From the NCBI GenBank assembly GCA_012522165.1, contig JAAYKZ010000134.1, forward strand, positions 1 through 5,072: 5,072 nucleotides of DNA, written 5' to 3'. A program made the translations under genes and the position numbers. Positions 1 through 5,072 of this stretch are shown piece by piece (position 1 is the first letter of the stretch; each line of letters opens with the position of its first letter). This DNA comes from Clostridiales bacterium (lineage in GTDB: Bacteria > Bacillota > Clostridia > Caldicoprobacterales > UBA3941). The notes beneath the pieces are model-generated. The model was not told where the DNA came from. It did no database searches and worked only from the letters and a program-made list of their open reading frames with translations.

Positions 1-261
1 GTATTGGGATACCATAATACCAGCCCCAGTGGCAATGCCCATAAATAAAATAAATAAAAGATGCAATACAGGACCTGCGCTACCAACAGCAGCCAAGGCA
101 TTATCACCAATATATCTGCCAACAATAATAGAATCAGCAGTATTATAAAACTGCTGAGCTACGTTTCCAATAAGCATTGGAATAGCAAACTCTACAATTC
201 GTTTCCAGGGGGTGCCCTCTGTCATATCTTTTGCAGCAAACAGTTCTTTAACTCTCCTCAT
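1..261 (-). CDS. MATE family efflux transporter, N-terminal part (cut by left edge)
   Basis: The 87 codons in the window start at an ATG whose first base is 261 and run off the left edge in frame. The protein opens with a short charged stretch (residues 1-20), then a first membrane segment at about 25-46 containing PMLIGNVAQQFYNTADSIIV, then GRYIGDNALAAVG and a second hydrophobic segment at about 63-84. This Q-x-Y-N-x-x-D-x-x-x-V-G-R pattern, followed by a small-residue-rich second helix, is characteristic of bacterial MATE (NorM/DinF-like) transporters. These are inner-membrane antiporters of about 450 residues and 12 helices that expel cationic drugs using Na+ or H+. Here only about the first fifth is visible. 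The start is supported by GGAGGG at 268-273, six bases upstream. Substrate cannot be inferred. The family call is firm; the subfamily is not determined. Confidence 0.9.
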   Translation of the reverse strand, partial: MRRVKELFAAKDMTEGTPWKRIVEFAIPMLIGNVAQQFYNTADSIIVGRYIGDNALAAVGSAGPVLHLLFILFMGIATGAGIMVSQY

Positions 262-424
262 ATATATCCCTCCATTCCCTCCGCATATGTCCAAAAAATA
301 CTCGACTTTTATATTATACTAACAAAAACAAAGGGATTCAATAAAATTCTTTTACCTGTCTGTCACCTAGCAAAAGTGTATATCATATTATATATTGATA
401 ATTATATGAAAGGAATGAAGGTCA
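262..424. other. Divergent intergenic region between MATE and cupin genes
   Basis: This very AT-rich spacer contains the MATE promoter on its left side. I found no convincing promoter for the rightward cupin gene. The best guess is TGTCAC at 361-366 with CATATT at 384-389 (17 bp spacer), which is weak. An imperfect AT-rich inverted repeat (TATCA at 381-385, TGATA at 396-400) lies just upstream of the cupin ribosome binding site. It could be an operator or simply reflect base composition. Confidence 0.4.
313..341 (-). promoter_or_regulatory. Predicted sigma-A promoter of the MATE gene
   Basis: On the minus strand a perfect TATAAT (313-318) lies 17 bases from a TTGAAT (336-341, 4/6 match to TTGACA). 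The start of transcription would fall near 306, leaving a leader of about 45 bases before the ATG at 261. Spacing and -10 match are good; no mapping data exist. Confidence 0.55.
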
Positions 425-955
425 ATGAATTATTGGTATTATGGACCTTATAATGATATAAATATCTATAATCCATACCATTATCCTATACCTAACTGGG
501 CTGGTACACCTGTATACAATCCAGATCATTGGAGAAATTATATCAAACTCAAGGATTATGGGCCAAATCCATTTGTAGTTAATATTGAAAAGGCTACCAA
601 ACAAAACAATACCTTTCGCACAGCCCTGTGGACAGGAAAACATTTGCAACTTACATTGATGAGCATTAATGTGGGAGAAGATATAGGCTTAGAAATACAC
701 CCTAATACTGATCAGTTTATACGTATTGAACAAGGTCAAGGCTTAGTTATGATGGGAGATAAAAAGGATAATCTAAACTTCCAAAAAAGAGTATATGAGG
801 GTTACGCAATAGTTATACCTGCTGGCAAATGGCATAATCTAATTAATACAGGTCGTATTCCATTGAAACTATATTCTATTTACGCACCGCCGGAACATCC
901 CCATGGCACTGTCCATAGGACTAAAGAAGAAGCTGAAGAGCATGAACACTATTAA
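425..955 (+). CDS. Cupin domain protein with tyrosine-rich N-terminus
   Basis: This is a complete 176-aa protein. Residues 1-35 are rich in Tyr, Asn and Pro (seven Tyr in the first 20 residues) and look unstructured or adhesive. Residues about 65-155 form a single cupin beta-barrel. Cupin motif 2 is textbook: G126, P132, G134, H137, N141 in GYAIVIPAGKWHNLIN. Motif 1 (about 84-106, GLEIHPNTDQFIRIEQGQG) has only one His (H92), with D96/Q97 where a second His and Glu would normally sit, so metal binding may be altered. The C-terminus (157-176) is rich in His and Glu. Cupins of this type are often annotated as mannose-6-phosphate isomerase-like, but no isomerase activity can be claimed. The tyrosine-rich tail resembles spore-coat-type proteins, which is only a suggestion. 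The start at 425 is preceded by AAAGGA (409-414, 10 bases) and GAAGGT (417-422, 2 bases), neither ideally placed. It appears monocistronic, ending just before a terminator hairpin. Confidence 0.88.
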   Translation: MNYWYYGPYNDINIYNPYHYPIPNWAGTPVYNPDHWRNYIKLKDYGPNPFVVNIEKATKQNNTFRTALWTGKHLQLTLMSINVGEDIGLEIHPNTDQFIRIEQGQGLVMMGDKKDNLNFQKRVYEGYAIVIPAGKWHNLINTGRIPLKLYSIYAPPEHPHGTVHRTKEEAEEHEHY

Positions 956-958
956 GGC

Positions 959-987
959 ATGGGGAGAAGATACAATCTTCTCCCCAT
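959..987. terminator. Shared hairpin terminator between convergent genes
   Basis: A perfect 12-bp stem (959-970 with 976-987, core GGGGAGAAGA / TCTTCTCCCC) closes a 5-base loop TACAA. It lies three bases after the cupin stop and nine bases beyond the permease stop, so it probably ends transcription from both sides. The T tract is weak: rightwards it is followed by CCATTTTCACT, and leftwards by GCCTTAATAG. Termination is therefore inferred mainly from the stem and its position. Confidence 0.75.
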
Positions 988-996
988 CCATTTTCA

Positions 997-2601
997 CTAT
1001 CCTTGAATATCCCGCTTTTTGTATCCTATAAATCCAGCTATAATTAATACTATTGCTATAAGAACAAGCAATAATATTTTTGCTATATTGATTTCCTCAA
1101 TGGGCACCTCAGGAATATGTCCATATGGTGATAGATTATTTAGCCAGTCAGGTAGTTGTAGCATATCACCTAAATATACTACAAAAAAAGCATAGCCTAA
1201 ATAAACCCATGTTAGATTTGAATGTTGCGGCAGATATCCAATTAGTAATACTGCTAATCCAACCATAATCCACATGGCAGGTATATGAACAAAACCTGCC
1301 TTCAAAAATGTGTTAAATGATATTGCATCATCCATTACAACTACAGCAGCACACCCCAAACCAAGTATGGACATAAATTGTATTATTGGAACTGCAAGTA
1401 TTGCAATCAAGGTATAGCTTCCTAATACTTGATTTCTAGAAACCGCTTTTGACAGCAGGACTTCAGTTCTATTCTTTTTTTCTTCACTAGTAAGCTTTAA
1501 GACAAACATAAGAGGGGGAATTGTTCCTAGTATACTTAAAATAGTCATTAACATAGTCATAAATCTTTCCGTTAGGCTTAAGCCCTCAGCTTCGGGAATC
1601 ATCTGCTGTATTATACCACTAGTATCCAAAAATCCTTCTAAGTCTCCCAAGATAGACCCGTAAGATAATCCCAATATAAACATTCCTACCATCCAAGAAA
1701 TAATAGTTGTTCTTTGCAGTCTTAAGGAAAGACCAAGGGGTGATAGTAGAAATCCGGAAGCATTTCTTTTACCAGGTCTAGTTGGTATAAATCCCGCTTC
1801 TAAATCCCTAATGGAATTTAAATATAAAGACGCAGCAAATATTACTATAGAAATCCCTAAAGTTAACAAAACAGGCCACCAATAATTGTTAACAAACACT
1901 TGGGTACGAAGTATCAATCCTAGGGGAGAGATAAGAGACAAAGCCTCATTTTCAACATCTCCAATTCCCCTTACTATATAAGATAGAATAAGGAATCCAA
2001 AGGAATATCCTATTGTGGCTCTAGTATTGGATGTCAGCTGAGCAAAAAGTCCAGTTAATGCTGCAAAGAAAATTCCTATGGCTCCTAGTGAAGTACCATA
2101 TAGCAAACAGCCATTTAAATCCATATCCTGTAAGCCCAAAGGGTATAAAGCAAAACCTACTGCCAAAGATATTACTATATTAGCCAAAACTATGTATAAA
2201 AAGCTAGCTGTCAACGGTGACAAAGGACCTACTGGAAGCGAACGGATCATCTCAATTCGGCCTTCTTCTTCATCTTCTCTGGTATGCCTAGTAGCAAACA
2301 ATATACCCATTATACCCGTAGCTATAGCAGAAAATAGCAGCATAAAATGAGCCATCATTGCGCCATCGGTGTAGTTGTCTAGTCCATAACCAGGTCCTAG
2401 CATTACTGTAATAGCAGGATTTTTCATGGTTTCCGCCATTATCTGCCTGTCAGCCCCTGTAGCATATAAATCTGGTAATATACTAGCTATAAGCACTGTA
2501 AATACTATAATAGAAATAATCCAAATAGAAATTCTGATACGATCTCTACGCATGATAAAACGTACTAATTTACCAGTATTAATATATAAATCCTTGTACA
2601 A
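997..2601 (-). CDS. ABC-2 type exporter permease, 12 TM (polyketide antibiotic exporter type)
   Basis: This 534-aa integral membrane protein is the permease partner of the ATPase encoded just upstream. About twelve hydrophobic segments can be picked out, near residues 24-44, 83-104, 127-155, 167-188, 197-212, 240-262, 299-317, 346-369, 392-422, 436-457, 464-482 and 506-526. They fall in two halves of six, each opening with an arginine-containing amphipathic stretch (RFIMRRDRIRI; LSLRLQRTTI). A cytoplasmic loop recurs in both halves (EEEGRIEMIRSLPVG near 111-125; EEKKNRTEVLLSKAVSR near 373-389), indicating an internal duplication. This organisation matches the fused-dimer permeases annotated as 'exporter of polyketide antibiotics' (COG3559, TnrB3-like), which pair with one ATPase to export hydrophobic or antibiotic compounds. 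The start is TTG at 2599-2601, abutting the ATPase stop. The family-typical N-terminal YINTGKLVRFIMRRDRIRI precedes the first ATG (codon 17), so TTG is preferred. The substrate is unknown. Confidence 0.87.
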   Translation of the reverse strand: MYKDLYINTGKLVRFIMRRDRIRISIWIISIIVFTVLIASILPDLYATGADRQIMAETMKNPAITVMLGPGYGLDNYTDGAMMAHFMLLFSAIATGIMGILFATRHTREDEEEGRIEMIRSLPVGPLSPLTASFLYIVLANIVISLAVGFALYPLGLQDMDLNGCLLYGTSLGAIGIFFAALTGLFAQLTSNTRATIGYSFGFLILSYIVRGIGDVENEALSLISPLGLILRTQVFVNNYWWPVLLTLGISIVIFAASLYLNSIRDLEAGFIPTRPGKRNASGFLLSPLGLSLRLQRTTIISWMVGMFILGLSYGSILGDLEGFLDTSGIIQQMIPEAEGLSLTERFMTMLMTILSILGTIPPLMFVLKLTSEEKKNRTEVLLSKAVSRNQVLGSYTLIAILAVPIIQFMSILGLGCAAVVVMDDAISFNTFLKAGFVHIPAMWIMVGLAVLLIGYLPQHSNLTWVYLGYAFFVVYLGDMLQLPDWLNNLSPYGHIPEVPIEEINIAKILLLVLIAIVLIIAGFIGYKKRDIQG

Positions 2602-3498
2602 TTAAAGCTCACCCCCGTCCCCTTTATAATGCCTCATAAATAACTCCTCTAAGGTTGGGGGCGCAACTTCCAATTTAACAATCCCAAATTTGCTTATGTA
2701 TTTCATGACTTCGTCCAATTGTTCGCTATCCACATAGAAGTATAATGAATTGCCCTTCTTTTCTAAATTGTGTACTCCCTTAAGCTTATCTAAATCACTA
2801 ATAAGTTCTTTGGTATCAAGTACTACACTTGTTCTAGTTAAATGACGTAGTTCTTCTAAACTACCAGATTCTATGATCTTACCATTTCGAATAATGCTCA
2901 CCTTATCACATAATCTTTCCACTTCAGATAGGATATGGCTAGAAAGAAATATACTTTTGCCTTCCTCTTTTGCCTCCATCACATATTCCTGAAAAACTCT
3001 CTCCATTAAGGGATCCAGGCCAGAGGTAGGCTCATCCAATATATATAAATCTGCGTCTGATGCAAAGGCAGCTATTAATGCAACCTTCTGCCTATTGCCC
3101 TTTGAATAGGTTCTGCATTTCTTAGAAGGATCCAAATCGAATCTTTCAATAAGTTCTTCTCGGCGTCTTTTGTTATTATTAGCTCCCCTTAGTTTTACAA
3201 ACAAATCTATAACCTCGCCACCGGTAAGATTGGGCCATAGATTAACCTCCCCAGGTACATATGCTACCCTTTTGTGGATTTCAACTGCATCTTTCCAGGC
3301 ATCCATACCGAATATAGTGGCCTGACCTGCAGTTGCTTTTAGGATACCAAGCAGCACCCTTATAGTGGTAGTTTTTCCAGCTCCATTGGGGCCGATGAAG
3401 CCATATATTTCACCCTGGTTTACCTCAAGATTAACCCCATTCAAAGCTGTAAAACTACCATATTTTTTCACTAAATTTTTAACCTCTATAATGGCCAT
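2602..3498 (-). CDS. ABC transporter ATP-binding protein (drug/antibiotic exporter)
   Basis: This 298-aa cytoplasmic ATPase would energise the adjacent permease. Motifs in order are Walker A GPNGAGKTT (36-44), a Q-loop region YVPGEVNLW (80-88) with Glu84 instead of Gln, signature YSKGNRQKV (131-139), Walker B LYILDEP (151-157, catalytic Glu156), D-loop SGLD (159-162) and switch His187 (FLSSH). Residues about 215-290 form the C-terminal extension usual in ABC-2 drug exporters (DrrA/CcmA-like). All catalytic residues needed for hydrolysis are present. The PGE variant in the Q-loop is, from memory, common in this subgroup and does not suggest inactivity. The ATG is preceded by GGGGG (3507-3511) with eight bases of spacing. 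The gene follows the TetR gene by 14 bp, its ribosome binding site lies immediately after the TetR stop, and its own stop touches the permease start. It is therefore expected on the same transcript. Confidence 0.94.
   Translation of the reverse strand: MAIIEVKNLVKKYGSFTALNGVNLEVNQGEIYGFIGPNGAGKTTTIRVLLGILKATAGQATIFGMDAWKDAVEIHKRVAYVPGEVNLWPNLTGGEVIDLFVKLRGANNNKRRREELIERFDLDPSKKCRTYSKGNRQKVALIAAFASDADLYILDEPTSGLDPLMERVFQEYVMEAKEEGKSIFLSSHILSEVERLCDKVSIIRNGKIIESGSLEELRHLTRTSVVLDTKELISDLDKLKGVHNLEKKGNSLYFYVDSEQLDEVMKYISKFGIVKLEVAPPTLEELFMRHYKGDGGEL
2608..2616 (-). promoter_or_regulatory. Ribosome binding site deciding the TTG start of the permease
   Basis: GGGGGTGAG lies inside the last codons of the ATPase gene, and its GGTGA core ends seven bases before the TTG at 2601. 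Its position favours TTG over the ATG 16 codons further in and implies translational coupling with the ATPase. Confidence 0.6.
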
Positions 3499-3512
3499 AG
3501 TAATAACCCCCT

Positions 3513-4136
3513 TTATTTATAATAAACTTTTTTTAGCGCATCCAGGAATTTATGGAAATCACCCCAATAGGGCTCCATATCAGCGGTTGATAAGTTTTCG
3601 TTTTTAAGGCGATTTATTAATTCCTTTTCATATCCTGCAAAGGTTAGATTAATAAGTCTCATAACTAGATCAGGTTCTAAGTCATCTCTAAATAAAGATT
3701 TATCAATATTGCTAAACATTTTAGAAAAACCAAGATTTCTTAGGTTTTCAAACCTGGTTTTCATGTCCTTTGATAACTCTATATCTTCTTTAATATAAAA
3801 GGTTGCAAAGAAATCAAAAATATAGGGATTTTGTTGATAAAGCTTTAATTTTATTTGAGATGCATGTCTGTATTTCTCAATAAAATCAGACTCATTTTCA
3901 TCTAATTTTTCTATATACTCCTTAATTATGAACTCTATTCCATAATCAAATAAATAATTAAAAAGCTCCTTCTTGCTATTAAAATAATAAAAAAGCATTC
4001 CCTTTCCAATTCCTGCTTCTTTTACTATTCGATTAGTTGAAGCGTTTTCATAGCCTTGTTCTGCAAATTCCTGATATGCAGCCTTTAGTATTCTCTTTTG
4101 TTTTTCTAAATCTAGTTTTAAAAATCTTTCTATTAT
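3513..4136 (-). CDS. TetR family transcriptional regulator with apparent ATA start codon
   Basis: A 207-aa TetR-type repressor is proposed. Translating the frame upstream of its first ATG (3998) gives a full DNA-binding domain: I-E-R-F-L at the start, QKRILKAAYQEFAEQGYENA (13-32) and the helix-turn-helix STNRIVKEAGIGKGMLFYYF (33-52), followed by NSKKELF. Starting at ATG 3998 (residue 47) would delete most of the helix-turn-helix and leave a 161-aa protein unable to bind DNA. Between the in-frame stop TAG at 4152-4154 and 3998 there is no ATG, GTG or TTG. GGAGGG (4144-4149) sits seven bases from ATA (4134-4136), exactly where a start is expected. Residues about 60-207 are the divergent ligand-binding and dimerisation domain. 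The gene heads the exporter operon, and paired palindromes in its promoter suggest self-repression. Alternatives are an ATG-to-ATA mutation that weakens the gene, a sequencing error, or initiation at the second ATA (4131-4133). Confidence 0.85.
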   Translation of the reverse strand: MIERFLKLDLEKQKRILKAAYQEFAEQGYENASTNRIVKEAGIGKGMLFYYFNSKKELFNYLFDYGIEFIIKEYIEKLDENESDFIEKYRHASQIKLKLYQQNPYIFDFFATFYIKEDIELSKDMKTRFENLRNLGFSKMFSNIDKSLFRDDLEPDLVMRLINLTFAGYEKELINRLKNENLSTADMEPYWGDFHKFLDALKKVYYK

Positions 4137-4143
4137 GGTATTT

Positions 4144-4149
4144 CCCTCC
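4144..4149 (-). promoter_or_regulatory. Strong ribosome binding site upstream of ATA in the TetR gene
   Basis: GGAGGG on the minus strand lies seven bases before ATA at 4136-4134. It is the only Shine-Dalgarno-like sequence near the 5' end of the frame, and it fixes the expected start position even though the codon there is not a standard initiator. Confidence 0.7.
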
Positions 4150-4163
4150 GGCTATAAATAAAG

Positions 4164-4186
4164 TATTAGACCAGTTCGGTCTAATA
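4164..4186. promoter_or_regulatory. Operator 1 of the TetR-ABC operon
   Basis: This is a perfect inverted repeat with 9-bp arms, TATTAGACC (4164-4172) and GGTCTAATA (4178-4186), around AGTTC. It covers the predicted transcription start (about 4182) of the leftward operon, so a bound repressor would block initiation. Its core GACCAG...GGTC is shared with the second palindrome 35 bp away (centre to centre). Confidence 0.75.
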
Positions 4187-4188
4187 TT

Positions 4189-4218
4189 AATATAGCACAA
4201 ATAGACCAGACTGGTCAA
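4189..4218 (-). promoter_or_regulatory. Promoter of the TetR-ABC exporter operon
   Basis: On the minus strand the -35 is TTGACC (4213-4218) and the -10 is TATATT (4189-4194), 18 bp apart. TG one base before the -10 (TGCTATATT) makes it an extended -10. The predicted start is near 4182, giving a leader of about 46 bases to the ATA codon. The -35 overlaps operator 2 and the start site overlaps operator 1. Confidence 0.7.
4204..4216. promoter_or_regulatory. Operator 2 of the TetR-ABC operon
   Basis: This is a perfect 6-1-6 palindrome, GACCAG A CTGGTC, overlapping the -35 hexamer of the operon promoter. It is related to operator 1 (GACCAGTTCGGTC at 4169-4181). The length, symmetry and position next to a tetR-type gene fit a TetR binding site. 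Confidence 0.75.
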
Positions 4219-4225
4219 GAAAAAT

Positions 4226-4242
4226 ATGATATAATATATCAT
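4226..4242. repeat. AT-rich 17-bp palindrome upstream of the TetR operon promoter
   Basis: ATGATAT AAT ATATCAT is a perfect 7-3-7 inverted repeat about eight bases upstream of the -35 hexamer. Its sequence is unrelated to the two GACCAG operators. It may be a site for another regulator, an UP-element-like AT tract, or chance in AT-rich DNA. Confidence 0.4.
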
Positions 4243-4359
4243 CGCATCATCAAAATTATTCTATTATTGCAAACTTAGCCAATATGATTTTGTTAGTTTT
4301 ATTTAAACGAATAAGCAAAAAGCAGACGTAATGACTATAGTTGAATATTTTTCGCTTGC

Positions 4360-4387
4360 TTGACTTTTATATGTAAGATAATATAAT
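4360..4387 (+). promoter_or_regulatory. Promoter of the pseudouridine synthase gene
   Basis: TTGACT (4360-4365) and a perfect TATAAT (4382-4387) are separated by 16 bp. Transcription would begin near 4394, giving a leader of about 43 bases. The remaining spacer between here and the TetR promoter (about 4243-4359) shows nothing I can support as a gene or RNA. Confidence 0.65.
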
Positions 4388-4436
4388 GGGCTAATGTGAT
4401 GTTAATAAATAAATGTTTTTCATCAGGGAGGCATAC

Positions 4437-5072
4437 ATGAAATTTAAATATATTGTAGACCATGAAAATAGGGGAAGAACTGTATATAGCATCCTAAGGG
4501 AAGAATTTGAGTTTTCTAATAGGCTAATAAGAAAGCTTAAACGAAATAAATTAATATTTTGTAATGGTACTCAGGTTAACGTAAGGTATGTTTTAAAAAC
4601 TAATGATATTATAGAAGTTAATATAGATTTTAAGGAAACATCTGAAAATATAGAGCCAGTAAAAATGGATTTAAACATTCTGTATGAAGATGAGTCAATT
4701 ATAGCATTAGATAAGCCTGCTGGTGTGGTTATTACCCCAATAGGTGTTCATCAGGATAATTCCCTTGCTAATGGAATAATGTATTACTTTCAAAGTAAAG
4801 GTGTGCAAACGAAAATACGACCCGTCAACAGATTGGATATTGACACAACAGGAGTTGTTGTATTTGCTAAAAATGCCTACGTCCACGATATGTTGAGGAA
4901 ACAGATAATGGCAAATCAATATGAAAGAAAATATATAGGAATAGTCCATGGCTGTCCAGTTGAGCAAACAGGAACAATAAATCTTCCCATTGCCCGATGC
5001 CCCAATTCCATAATCCTTAGGGAAGTCTCCCAGTCTGGCGCACCATCTGTTACCCATTACACTGTCATAGAA
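4437..5072 (+). CDS. RluA/RluD family pseudouridine synthase (cut by right edge)
   Basis: The gene begins at ATG 4437, five bases after GGGAGG (4426-4431), and is open for 212 codons to the window end. Family members are about 300 residues long, so roughly the last third is missing. Residues about 13-65 look like an S4-type RNA-binding domain (RTVYSILREEFEFSNRLIRK ... VNVRYVLKTNDIIEV). The catalytic domain follows: LYEDESIIALDKPAGVVITP (82-101), then RPVNRLDIDTTGVVVFAKN (128-146). The latter holds the catalytic Asp134 of the R-L-D-x-x-T-(S/T)-G motif, and QYERKYIGIVHG follows. These enzymes convert specific uridines in 23S rRNA or tRNA to pseudouridine in the cytoplasm. The family's usual K-P-A-G-...-H-P is TP here, and Thr138 replaces the common Ser; both look like natural variation. 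The exact RNA target cannot be told from this part. It has its own promoter and seems functionally unrelated to the exporter operon. Confidence 0.92.
   Translation, partial: MKFKYIVDHENRGRTVYSILREEFEFSNRLIRKLKRNKLIFCNGTQVNVRYVLKTNDIIEVNIDFKETSENIEPVKMDLNILYEDESIIALDKPAGVVITPIGVHQDNSLANGIMYYFQSKGVQTKIRPVNRLDIDTTGVVVFAKNAYVHDMLRKQIMANQYERKYIGIVHGCPVEQTGTINLPIARCPNSIILREVSQSGAPSVTHYTVIE

Noticed and set aside
80..88. Glu84 in place of Gln in the Q-loop of the ABC ATPase (positions are residues of the 298-aa protein)
   Set aside because: Considered as a sign of an inactive ATPase, but all other motifs are intact and, from memory, the PGE variant is common in this exporter subgroup.
61..453. 130-codon open frame on the plus strand over the MATE N-terminus and the following spacer
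   Set aside because: It is antisense to the clearly recognisable MATE coding sequence, has no ribosome binding site, and its protein is low-complexity and unlike any family.
2078..2350. 90-codon plus-strand frame inside the permease
   Set aside because: It is a shadow of the permease's hydrophobic coding sequence with no start signals.
3513..3998. 161-aa version of the TetR protein starting at ATG 3998
   Set aside because: It removes most of the helix-turn-helix, which is intact in frame upstream behind a strong GGAGGG site, so the longer form is preferred.
4048..4242. 64-codon minus-strand frame over the TetR promoter and 5' end
   Set aside because: It lies in another frame of the TetR gene and crosses its promoter and operators; no ribosome binding site or recognisable protein.
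4313..4360. Possible stem between AAGCAA (4313-4318) and TTGCTT (4355-4360) upstream of the pseudouridine synthase promoter
   Set aside because: Six base pairs across a 36-base loop in AT-rich DNA, with no T tract or conserved riboswitch-like core; not supportable as an RNA element.
4707..5057. 116-codon minus-strand frame inside the pseudouridine synthase
   Set aside because: It is antisense to a well-supported RluA-family catalytic domain and has no family resemblance.

Overview
The window is AT-rich, with strong GGAGG-type ribosome binding sites and consensus-like sigma-A promoters. Its proteins read like those of low-GC Gram-positive bacteria, most likely anaerobic Clostridia or Tissierellia; this is an inference from composition and protein style, and no rRNA or other marker is present. 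No mobile element, CRISPR array, tRNA or rRNA is visible.

Left (1-424): the N-terminal 87 codons of a MATE-family multidrug/cation antiporter run leftwards off the edge, with a good promoter in the intergenic region. Diverging from it is a 176-aa cupin protein (425-955) with a tyrosine-rich N-terminus. It ends at a strong hairpin (959-987) that it shares with the convergent operon.

Centre (997-4218, minus strand): a compact three-gene operon of TetR-family regulator, ABC ATPase and 12-TM ABC permease of the 'exporter of polyketide antibiotics' type. The genes are 14 bp and 0 bp apart. The operon promoter is flanked by two related GACCAG-type palindromes, one over the -35 and one over the predicted transcription start. 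This is the layout of a self-repressed drug-export operon: TetR would repress its own operon until an unknown ligand releases it, and the ATPase and permease would then export that ligand or a related compound. The TetR gene appears to lack any ATG, GTG or TTG start. The full helix-turn-helix is encoded in frame, but the codon at ideal spacing from its GGAGGG site is ATA.

Right (4219-5072): an intergenic region of about 220 bp holds another AT-rich palindrome and a promoter reading rightwards into an RluA/RluD-family pseudouridine synthase. That gene is cut by the right edge after 212 codons, with its catalytic Asp present.

Nothing here forms an unmistakably new system. The points most worth a second look are the non-canonical TetR start, the paired-operator architecture and the cupin with its unusual N-terminus and metal site.
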